In this document: one piece after another, positions 1 through 9,900 of the stretch
Layout: each line of letters starts with the position of its first letter
Numbering within the stretch: the stretch's first letter is position 1
Origin: a virus
Direction: 5' to 3' (one strand)
Length of the DNA stretch: 64,000 nt
IMG/VR virus record: IMGVR_UViG_3300027763_000039
Coordinates: 44,317 to 108,316 of that record
The notes under the pieces: model-generated
Told to the model about the DNA's origin: nothing
Database searches by the model: none
What the model saw: only the letters and a program-made list of their open reading frames with translations
Made by a program: the position numbers and the translations under genes

Positions 1-3000
1 CATCATAAATATACCATGCTCCAGGAGCTCCGGTGTCGCATTCTATCCAAACACATTCTTCTACTGCTTCTCCTCCAATTTCTCCAATCGGACCAGCTGT
101 TTCACCATTACCACTATAACCTCTACAAGAAGGTAGAGGGATTGTTTTACGAGCATCTGAAGTTCCATATTTGATTTTTCTTTTGTGTCCTTTTAATGCT
201 ATTTGATATCTACAATATTCAAAATTATAATCAAATGGTTGATAATCATATTGTAAAGGACCGTCCGCAGCATCACATGCGCATCTTCCATCAGCTGAGT
301 TCTGACAATATCCATACTCCCAATCTATACAATCGCAATGATCTTCAGTGTCCCCCATAGCCGGAGGAAAAGATCTTCCGTTTATAGCACTATAGTATAG
401 GTTATCAGTTAAAGGATTCTTATAGCTATCTGTAAAACAAGTACCACAAGATGGTTCAGAAACTGATCTTAGACTACCAATACCCTGAGGATGCTGAATA
501 ATTCTTCCTCCTATAGCATTTTCTAAGCTTCTTCCTATTAATAGTCCATTAATACTACCTTCTGCGTAGCAACCAGAAAAAACTCCTCTTGAGTATCTTC
601 CATATTTTATTGTTCTTGATGTGCTTGTTAATTGTTTACAATCAGGACCCATCAGGTCTTTTACTGAATATCCAATACCTAGGTTAGTACATAAAAATTC
701 TGGGGTATCAAGTATTATAGTACCTAAACATCCGTTTGATGGCCTATATTGTACTACATATCCAGGAGGAGACCCATAGTCTGGATTGCACGTGGGATCA
801 GGCATACCTGGTCTCCATGAACCAAGATTACATGATTTCTCACTACCCCAGTATGGCAGTTTGAGATCCTCTCTTGTTACACCATCACATTTAAAGGTAT
901 TATACAATACTCCTTTTGGATGTGCTGACATAAAGCTCACACTATGAGAAGCTATTTCTTGACATTGTGTTAAAAGAGTATATTTTGTAGTGCTCGTATC
1001 ACTTAATTTTTGATCAGATACTGCTAAACTATGACTAGTAACATATTCTGTGTGAATAACACTCTCTATAGTTTGACCATCTATATCTACTACTATTTTA
1101 ATTTTACCATCACCACTTCTGACTGAAATAGTCATATTCTTATTTCCAATAGTGACTGATACAGATTTGCCTACTATCAGTTTACCTTGAATAGATAATG
1201 ATCCATTAATTTTTCTATTAGGAGGAATCGCTGTTTTATCTAAATTGTATGGAATATTTTTGTAAATATCTTTTGCTTCTATTTTCGGATCGGTATATTT
1301 AATTAAATCGTTAAATTTAATAGTTTGAGTGGTGTGGTCATCTATTGTTTTTAAATTAATTTTTTGTTTTTGTCCGTACCTCATACGAAATAAAATTTCA
1401 TTAGCAAAGATATCTGTTTTTTTAACTATTTCTGTATGGTCATCTACTATACTATCTCTCATAATAGATTGATATTCTTCATTTAGTACAGAGATCCTAC
1501 TGATAGTTGGTCTTGGAGAAATATCTTTATTACAGTTAGTAGCTGGATATAGTGTATTATTAGGATTTAATTCTAGTCTTTGTATATAATATAGTTGGTG
1601 ATTTCCTATAGGATTATATATTCCAGCATCATAAGATATAATATATGGAATATCATTAAGCTCCTGAGGAAGAGATTTCATCTTAGGCATTTGAATATGG
1701 TATATACCACTAAAAGATACAGCCCCAATAGTATTAATGCCACAAGCTGCGCTACCACATCCTTCTACTCTATCTGTGTCCCCATAAACTGGCATTTTAA
1801 TAAAGGGGGTGCCTGTGTATGGTGTTTTTTGAAAATGACCAAAATCAAATGTTATCGGAGGGAAAGTTACTGCTGTTGTTGGTGTCGCAGGAGTAAAAAC
1901 ACTACGTATACCTTCTCTATTAATAACACTATTAGATTCTACAGAATATAATTGAAAAGGAACATCATCTACTCGTAATGTATTTGTATAAAAAATTTGA
2001 TCTGGTTTAATAGTTAAAGATGATTTTAATTCATTTCGTTTTTGTATATCTATAAAAAATAATTCTTTGTCATCAGGATTTAAATACTTTGGTTCCCATA
2101 TATGTCCAGCATCTAGATTTTTATATATCCCACTAATTTGAACAACCCCAGAATAAATATAGGATGAATTTTGTAGTAAACTTTTTACTAATATCTCTAA
2201 GTCTTTGATTAATAAACCTTTTAGTATCGGTTTAAAATTTTCTCTTACTGAATTCTCATATTCTCCATAATTTGGCACAAAATTAATATCCATAAATGGC
2301 AAATAGTTATTATAGTCTCTAAAAGTTTTTCTAACTATAGAATTATTTCCATCTCCAATATTGTATTTTTGATGAATAACATATGAAGTTTGACCATTAT
2401 ACTTTATTAAAACTTCTTTTAGATTGTCTTGTTGATCTTTAATCTTAAAATTATAATTGTATAGATTATTATTGGCGTTATTAATAATTGTTTTGAAAAA
2501 CAGATTTTTATACAAACTATCTGGATAGAAGTCGTGTAAATATCCGGTATTATAAATATATTCTCCCAATTCATTAATTAATTTACCATCAAAATCAATC
2601 AAGTCTCCCCATTTGGTGCTGTATATAGGATTTCTTAATAGTGGATCATTTTCACTTCTTAAAGCTTCTGGTATATTTTGATAAATAATGAGAGAATCGA
2701 CACCTAATTTAACGTCTTCTGCTTGATCAATAATGTCTGCTAGTTCGTTAATATTTTCAAGATTTATTTGTGGTATTTTTCCTAAGAAAGTGAAATCTAA
2801 AACACCAATACTATATTTTACATTAGCATCTAATACAAATTCTGTATATATTCTAAGATATTTATCATGAATATTATCGTTGTAATTTAATTTATTTCCA
2901 TTTTTATCAACATATATTGAATAAATACTTTTTTCTATAATTTTACCAATGTATGACAGCTTTGAATTTTCTTTGGAAGTTATCAGGACTTTTTGATCAC

Positions 3001-6000
3001 AGTCTTTTTTAGTATTATGAACATAACCAACCATATTTTTACGATTATAATCAATTTGTAAATCAGTAAATTTAGTATTTAAACGACTAGTATTATTTTC
3101 AGTCTTTTCAGCTACTAAAAAATAAGGTCGAGATCCCTCTATAATTATTTTTTTTGGATCTCTACCTCTAGTGAATTTAGTATTAACAATTGGATAATAG
3201 GTATTAGTTCTTTGCGTATTAAATAGATCATATGTAAAATTGTAAAAGAAATTAAAGTCTAGGTGTTCTTTGGTAGATACTGGAAGAATTGGTCCTGATA
3301 AATTTGTGGTACTATCTTTTTTGGTATATTCAAACAAATATGGTTGACCAATGTACTTTTTTTCGTCTTTAAAATATCCAAAAATATTAGGATCATTATA
3401 TTCCCACCATTGATTGTCTATTTTTAAATAAAGTCTAATTTTTTTATGATTATTTAATTCTGATATTTGTCGTAATGTTTCTTTAAGTTTATCGTTCATT
3501 TCTCCAATAAGCATTGTTCCGTCTTTAAATTTTTCTTCTTTTCTAAATACTTCTTTATCGTAATCGATATATGAAGTTAAATTACCACTATCTCTAACAA
3601 CTGATGTTTTATCAGTTTTATCCCCACCATAGATTAATCCAGTATTAGGATGAAAAAATCCTCTCTTTAGAGTTCCCATTTGTACTGGAGCAGGAACGGC
3701 GAAATTCAACATTTGTTTACGTGGAACTCTCTCAAACTTTACCGCTAGGTCGATACTTTGATTTCCTAGTGTTCCAAATACTGTATTAGTTGAACAAAAA
3801 TTACCAACTGGAGGATATAGAACCAGATCATTACCTACTAAAGCTTCTAAATAAGGATTTACTAGAGTGGCCGTAACAGACGAAGATGATCCTCCTCCTT
3901 TACTAATAAAAACCTTTTTTTGTTTATCATAGACGATAGTATCATTTAAAGTCACGCGAGTTGCAAATCTTTGATATCCTATATTCGGAGAAGAGGTCCA
4001 CTCTAAATTTCCATCCTCATCAAAAGTTTGAGAATAACTTCTGGGTTTAAATAAATCTACATTCTCAATAACTTCTGCCCAAACATCAGCATGGATAGTA
4101 TTATAAGAAGGTAAAGAAAAATTCCATTCTGTTTTTACATAATTAGGGAAATTAACAGTTACTGATTGAGAGCATCCGTATGGTTGTTCTGGGTCTATTT
4201 TTTCAGATAGAGGATCTATGAAATCTCCTACGTCTGGATGACCTGGTATTCTGATATCTCCTAAAAGTTTAGATATGTCCTTTTTTGAATATCCACCATA
4301 AGATGCAAAAACTGGACCATGGTCTGTTGATAAACTTGGAGTAAATAATAGTGGTTCATTGCTATAGGTAATGGATCCACCGTCTGTGCTACAAACATGA
4401 GGATAGTCTGTTATGGGACTCATAGAAAAACATTGACACTCATTTTTGTTAGGAAAACCCAAGCATTCACGAGTATCCTGATTAAAAGCTCTCAATTTTT
4501 CTATATTTAAACCATATATTTTAATGCCAACATCTTTAGTAGTAAAAGTTATACGACATTTGCCGTCCGTTAACCAAAGAGTTCCTTGATCAAAAACTGT
4601 ACTATTATTGGCTCCAAAAATTTTACTATCATAGTAAACACCACCCTGATAATGAAATGCGGCTTTATCTATACGAGGATTCATTATAGCAGCATTATAT
4701 TTTCTGGTATGATATAGACTTTCATCATAAATAGTTCTTGCTGGTCTTGTTCCAACAACGAATCCTTCGCTATTATTAGCAAATCTTGCAGATGGCTCAT
4801 CGCAGAAACTAGCGTCTCCTTGAAAGCCGGAACAAAGAATTGGGTTTAATTTAAGGGCTAATTTATAAGACGATCCATCTCCGCAAGTAGAACATGAAAT
4901 AGTTTCATCTTTTATGAACGGTCTAGGATAAGTGTTATTAAATATCGAACAACCAGTAAAATATACTACTTCTTTAAGGAGATGATCATTGAAAAAAATT
5001 CCGGCCATATTCGCTGTTTTTTTTGTTATCGCCCCATCATTACAAGCAGAAGCATATTTTTTTCTATTGTTAATTTTACTTTCTATTTTTAGATTACCCA
5101 ATTCAATAGTTTGATTGTATGAAAACTGTTTAGAGATTGTTTGATCCAAGCAGTCTACATTAGACGAACAACCTCCTGATAATTTTCGGGTATCATTTAT
5201 TTTTACTCCCATATCAAAACTTAAATCAATATAGGATTGAGATTTAATGTCTTTTGAAAATTCTAATATTGAAGAGGTATTAGGCCCACACCATAAATAA
5301 GCACCATATTTATTACCAAGAGTATGTATTAACTCTTCGTTAGAAGAAATAAAATTCATATGACTAACAGAATCAATCTCGCTAGCAGACATATCTTTAT
5401 TTAGTTGATCTCTTTGTCTATATTCATTAATAGGGTTAACTGGATTCTGATCTTTATCTAATTGTTTGGGATCTAAGTCTGTAGTTTTTAATAAATCTAC
5501 AACAACAGCATCATATTGAGGAGCAGTACTCAGCAAAGCAGCCAACTCAAACTTTTGCAGTTTTGTCATTGTATTTGGTCTGGTTCTTGATTCGTTATCT
5601 GCATTATCTATACGATCATAAATATCTCTCATTAAAGGATATAGATTAGCAGAAATATATGTGAAAGATGAACCAGATGGTATTACGCCTATTACTTCAG
5701 AACCTTTAATCACTTTAATTCCTGAAGGACAAGTATTAACTACCGGGGTTTGGTCTTGTGATTCTGGAGGAGTCATTGATAATGGTTCTGGACCATCATT
5801 TTTAGCATAAAAGACATCTCCGGGAGATATATACAAATCTATACCTGGAATTGGCCTCTTATCATTTTTTCTGTCTTTGTCATAATATCTATACCAGCCA
5901 ATAATGCCAGAAGAATAATTCCATCTCCAATAAGAAGCTAATTTTTCTGTTTTAACAAAAATGTTATTATAGGTATTTTTAGAAAATCCATAGGGGACAG

Positions 6001-6910
6001 CACTGAAATCTTCAATAGACGGCAAAAGATCACTAATCTCTTCGGTTACTGTAGATTCTGGAAGAGGATAAGTATCCGGTACTACCTCAGAGTCTTCTCC
6101 CATTAATCCACTAAATATAACATTAGAAGTATATGAAATAACTCCTGATCCTTTATTATTTAACTTGGTCAGAATAAAATGACCACAAGTACTACCTGTT
6201 TGAAGATGTTTTTTATATGCTTTGTTGTGGTCATCTATATTATCATATTGAGAAGTGATAGGATCATACGGAATTTCGCCTATTCTAGGTTTAAGTTCCC
6301 AGTCTATGCATAGTTGTGGAGTAGATGAATTATTTGTAAAACTATTAAGAGGATTATTGCTACCATTTCCAAACTTAATAAATTTATCAAATCCTAGTCC
6401 AGAACCAACAGCTGGAAACTGTTTCATATGTTTAAAATCGTAAAATTGATCCAAATATTTCTGGTTCAAAATAGGCACTTTTGGTAAATAATCATCTCTT
6501 TCCATTCTAATGTCACACGCACCATTGCAACAATTAGAAGATAAAGATGTTGACTTATTTCCATTAGTATCTTTTAATTTCCAGGCAATTTTATGATTTG
6601 TGTTGTTGCTTAATGAAGAACAGTAAGAACAACGAAAAGAATCAATTGATTCAATTTCATCATAAGATGTTATTACGGGGGAACAACGACAAGGATCAAA
6701 AGATGTATTTAAAGTAGTATCTGGTTGAGATAATAAATCCCCATATTTAATTGTAGAGTGTTTATTGTAAACAACAAGAGGTCTCCACAGCCCACTAGTT
6801 TTTGTATCAAATGGAGGAAGAAGAGTTGTTAGTGATGTTTTATCAATAATAGCAGTACTAAAATCTGCATCAGATAGAAAAGACTTATTAAATATGGAAC
6901 AGCAACTCAT
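1..6910 (-). CDS. Giant Cys-rich tail-tip/adhesin-like protein, C-terminus off the left edge
   Basis: One frame stays open from an ATG at 6910 to base 1 (2,303 codons, no stop). Both ends translate coherently: it begins MSCCSIFNKS and reads ECVWIECDTGAPGAWYIYD at the edge. An SD-like TAGGAA lies 7 bases upstream, just after the stop of the 1,856-aa gene. The protein is Asn-, Tyr- and Ser-rich with paired cysteines near the N-terminus (PCRC, CSYC, CCNGAC), in the middle (CSTCGDG) and in a dense cluster in the last 300 visible residues (CGTCF, CDCIDW, CACDA). I see no signal peptide, membrane segment or recognised enzyme motif. As the fourth gene after the tape measure it is probably a distal tail-tip or receptor-binding component (inference from position and size). 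The family is not recognised. Confidence 0.85.
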   Translation of the reverse strand, partial: MSCCSIFNKSFLSDADFSTAIIDKTSLTTLLPPFDTKTSGLWRPLVVYNKHSTIKYGDLLSQPDTTLNTSFDPCRCSPVITSYDEIESIDSFRCSYCSSLSNNTNHKIAWKLKDTNGNKSTSLSSNCCNGACDIRMERDDYLPKVPILNQKYLDQFYDFKHMKQFPAVGSGLGFDKFIKFGNGSNNPLNSFTNNSSTPQLCIDWELKPRIGEIPYDPITSQYDNIDDHNKAYKKHLQTGSTCGHFILTKLNNKGSGVISYTSNVIFSGLMGEDSEVVPDTYPLPESTVTEEISDLLPSIEDFSAVPYGFSKNTYNNIFVKTEKLASYWRWNYSSGIIGWYRYYDKDRKNDKRPIPGIDLYISPGDVFYAKNDGPEPLSMTPPESQDQTPVVNTCPSGIKVIKGSEVIGVIPSGSSFTYISANLYPLMRDIYDRIDNADNESRTRPNTMTKLQKFELAALLSTAPQYDAVVVDLLKTTDLDPKQLDKDQNPVNPINEYRQRDQLNKDMSASEIDSVSHMNFISSNEELIHTLGNKYGAYLWCGPNTSSILEFSKDIKSQSYIDLSFDMGVKINDTRKLSGGCSSNVDCLDQTISKQFSYNQTIELGNLKIESKINNRKKYASACNDGAITKKTANMAGIFFNDHLLKEVVYFTGCSIFNNTYPRPFIKDETISCSTCGDGSSYKLALKLNPILCSGFQGDASFCDEPSARFANNSEGFVVGTRPARTIYDESLYHTRKYNAAIMNPRIDKAAFHYQGGVYYDSKIFGANNSTVFDQGTLWLTDGKCRITFTTKDVGIKIYGLNIEKLRAFNQDTRECLGFPNKNECQCFSMSPITDYPHVCSTDGGSITYSNEPLLFTPSLSTDHGPVFASYGGYSKKDISKLLGDIRIPGHPDVGDFIDPLSEKIDPEQPYGCSQSVTVNFPNYVKTEWNFSLPSYNTIHADVWAEVIENVDLFKPRSYSQTFDEDGNLEWTSSPNIGYQRFATRVTLNDTIVYDKQKKVFISKGGGSSSSVTATLVNPYLEALVGNDLVLYPPVGNFCSTNTVFGTLGNQSIDLAVKFERVPRKQMLNFAVPAPVQMGTLKRGFFHPNTGLIYGGDKTDKTSVVRDSGNLTSYIDYDKEVFRKEEKFKDGTMLIGEMNDKLKETLRQISELNNHKKIRLYLKIDNQWWEYNDPNIFGYFKDEKKYIGQPYLFEYTKKDSTTNLSGPILPVSTKEHLDFNFFYNFTYDLFNTQRTNTYYPIVNTKFTRGRDPKKIIIEGSRPYFLVAEKTENNTSRLNTKFTDLQIDYNRKNMVGYVHNTKKDCDQKVLITSKENSKLSYIGKIIEKSIYSIYVDKNGNKLNYNDNIHDKYLRIYTEFVLDANVKYSIGVLDFTFLGKIPQINLENINELADIIDQAEDVKLGVDSLIIYQNIPEALRSENDPLLRNPIYSTKWGDLIDFDGKLINELGEYIYNTGYLHDFYPDSLYKNLFFKTIINNANNNLYNYNFKIKDQQDNLKEVLIKYNGQTSYVIHQKYNIGDGNNSIVRKTFRDYNNYLPFMDINFVPNYGEYENSVRENFKPILKGLLIKDLEILVKSLLQNSSYIYSGVVQISGIYKNLDAGHIWEPKYLNPDDKELFFIDIQKRNELKSSLTIKPDQIFYTNTLRVDDVPFQLYSVESNSVINREGIRSVFTPATPTTAVTFPPITFDFGHFQKTPYTGTPFIKMPVYGDTDRVEGCGSAACGINTIGAVSFSGIYHIQMPKMKSLPQELNDIPYIISYDAGIYNPIGNHQLYYIQRLELNPNNTLYPATNCNKDISPRPTISRISVLNEEYQSIMRDSIVDDHTEIVKKTDIFANEILFRMRYGQKQKINLKTIDDHTTQTIKFNDLIKYTDPKIEAKDIYKNIPYNLDKTAIPPNRKINGSLSIQGKLIVGKSVSVTIGNKNMTISVRSGDGKIKIVVDIDGQTIESVIHTEYVTSHSLAVSDQKLSDTSTTKYTLLTQCQEIASHSVSFMSAHPKGVLYNTFKCDGVTREDLKLPYWGSEKSCNLGSWRPGMPDPTCNPDYGSPPGYVVQYRPSNGCLGTIILDTPEFLCTNLGIGYSVKDLMGPDCKQLTSTSRTIKYGRYSRGVFSGCYAEGSINGLLIGRSLENAIGGRIIQHPQGIGSLRSVSEPSCGTCFTDSYKNPLTDNLYYSAINGRSFPPAMGDTEDHCDCIDWEYGYCQNSADGRCACDAADGPLQYDYQPFDYNFEYCRYQIALKGHKRKIKYGTSDARKTIPLPSCRGYSGNGETAGPIGEIGGEAVEECVWIECDTGAPGAWYIYD

Positions 6911-6920
6911 TTTTTATTTC

Positions 6921-9900
6921 CTAACAATTAACCGATTGTAAAATCCATGACCCATTCATAAAAATAAACATTCCTAAATCATCAGGCACAACATTAAAAC
7001 CCATCGGATTATTAAAAGTAGTAAGATATGTCTCAGGGGTTATGACTGGTGCCGGAGATGTGGTTGAGCTTATATTGGCAGCCGTATTAGCTGGATCCTG
7101 ATAAATATTATAGATAGATACCTGTGTTTCTCCTTTAATGATTCCAGAGGTTATGTAGTGTTTATTATAAATGGGTTCATAAAATCCATTTTGACCATTA
7201 TATTTACAATACACAGGAGCATTTCGTGGGACGCAAATAATATTCAGATTATCTTGAACAAATACTAATTTTCTTAAACCACTTGGTAATGGATCGTTTG
7301 TATATGAATCTTCTATAACAGCTCCTCTAGAGGGTTGTCTGTTAACTAAATCAGTTTCTAATACTACCCAAATTGGTTTATAATTGGCTCCCACAGTCCA
7401 TACTCCAGCATTAGCATCCCATCTTAAATCAATAGGTCCAACTGGCCAAGTACTAGGTAATTGTCCCCAACCTTTATAAAACTGATGCTCCTTGTATGGC
7501 TCTGTCCATGTACCATCGGGTTTTTGGCTTTGATTTTTGTATATGATTTGTTTGGTTTTTGTATCTTTAACTATTTCTCCATCAATAACTTTTGGTTCTC
7601 CAGAAGCATTAGGAACAGGATATCCTTCTAGATCATAACCCCAAGCATGGACCATTAAAGGTCCGCGTAAACCAAAATATCTCATATTATTAGCTGGGGT
7701 GATTCCTGGAGCCACCCCCCGTTTGCTACAAAACTCCATATAATTTTGATCATAGTCTAAATAGCTACGCTCTATATTTTTTGCATATGCTGGTTTTAAA
7801 CCATTAGCCCCTTCTGGTATTGTTAATCCTTGACCTATCAGATCTATACTATGACCAGTTTTATCAGTAAATTGTCTATTTTGAAAACTACTAAATTCCC
7901 CAACAGACATTAATACAGGATTTAGTGTTGCATAATTAATAATTGGATTACCACTTAATCCATTAGGTAGTCCTGAAGAATTTTTACCGATCAAAGTCAA
8001 ATCATCACCACTAGCTAAAATATATGGAGGATTAGTTTCTTTTGGAGATGCTGAAACCAAAGCTTTTTTCTTTTTATCTTCTATAGTTTCACAAAATGGA
8101 CATTCTACTTCTTTTTCGATTGCAGCATTAGTCATTGTGCTAACATTAACAGTAGTCAAAGTATTATCAGGATCTAAATATTTATATTTATATTTTGCAG
8201 TTCCTTGACAAAATGGACATCCTGGCCTGGGATACTTGGTAATACTAAAAGTGGATCCGTGTGGAGTTGGATAAAATGAAATGGGAGATAGTATTCCGTC
8301 CAAACTCATCATCGATTTATTTTCATATCCTTTTTGAAATTCTGTAGGTAATTCTTGAACGTCCTGTAAAGAAACATTGGTTGATTCCCTTATCATATTT
8401 ATAGGATCATATGAAATGTTTCTCGTTACAAAAGGCATCTTAGACCAACCAGGAGAATAATTTAAATCTTTGTATATATCGGTGATGGTACTATCTGGAC
8501 GAACAATAGTAGCATTTGAACCAGTTAAAATTTCAAATGGACTCCATCTTAAAACCTTAGGAGTATTGTCTTCGTTGTGTATATTAAAAAGATTTCCAAA
8601 ATATCTTTGATTACTTAGTGTTGGACCATATTGTGGACCATTATTTAATGACCCTAATACTCCCATTAAGCTGGTACTTATTTCTTTTCTTCTTTTGAGT
8701 GATTCTTGACCTATTTCTTTTATTCTATCTGCATTTTCTTTGTTATAAAAACCCAATTTTCTAGTATAGGTTCTAAAATTATAATTAGTAGTAATACCTC
8801 CTTCACCAACTTGAACTTGAATACTACTAATAATAGGACCTCCAAATTTTTGATTTTCACCTATTAGAGCATCTCCTAAATTAAAAGCTGTTCCTGAAAG
8901 ACTTGTTAACAGTGCTCCGGGAACTTGAATAGAACCTTGTTCAGTGATTTGTTGATAGTTAACGTCATCTTTAATTCTTGCCATAACAGCAGCGTCTAAA
9001 GCATCCATACCACCATAATTCCAAGGAACTAATCCAGCATCATGTTGAACTTTTACGCTTCCTACAAGATTATTAACAGATGATGGTACATCTAAAACTG
9101 TTTTATCAAAGATTGCTTCTTCTATTAGTCCAGGATGATTGGTCCATGGTCCATATGTAGCCATTGAACTTTCAAGTGGTATAGCAGCAAAATATGGGTA
9201 AGCTGCTTTTTCTAAGACATGCATATTATTTGATGACAAGTTTGAATCTTGACCATTATTGTCCAAGAATACTTCATTTTGTAGACCAGGATATAAAAAT
9301 GATGCCATGACACCTCTTGGGTCCCAAGTTAAAGTATAAGGATATCTACGCAAACCTCCATTAACTGTTGAATTTGTTCCAACGTCCGCTCCATTTCTTA
9401 CAGGAGATGGTATAGTAGAATCTTTCAGCATTTTCAGTAAAAAATCTTGACTTATAATATGTCCTACTTCTTTATCCGCTATATTTCTACCATTACCCAT
9501 TTTAACTGGTGAAGATATTTGTACTACTACTCTAGCGTCAGCGTCTGGCTCAATAAAAACAAAATCTTTTTCACAATTAGCTTTAACATATGTTTTACCA
9601 ATTTGTTTACTAACTTTACTATTTGCTCCTGTACTAGATCCTATAGGAAATCCGTGAGCTGTGCGAAAAGCCATAGAATTTGCAAATCCACCAGTATATA
9701 TGTCAATATATTCTTCTGGAGGCAAAGAATGACTGATAGAGCTATAATAATTATTATTTTCATCTACGGCATCAGTTGCTCTACGACTATTTAGTAAAAA
9801 TGTCCAATTGGTAACTAAATGAGATTTTCCATAATTACTAGCAGGAATGTTACTAGCATTGAAAATATATTGTTCAGCTACCCACTTTTCTCTACTATTA

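Noticed and set aside
1595-1951. Plus-strand 118-codon frame opposite the left-edge giant gene
   Set aside because: It lies within a continuous 6.9-kb coding frame on the other strand, has no supporting SD or family resemblance, and its Ile/Tyr/Cys-heavy content is what antisense reading gives.
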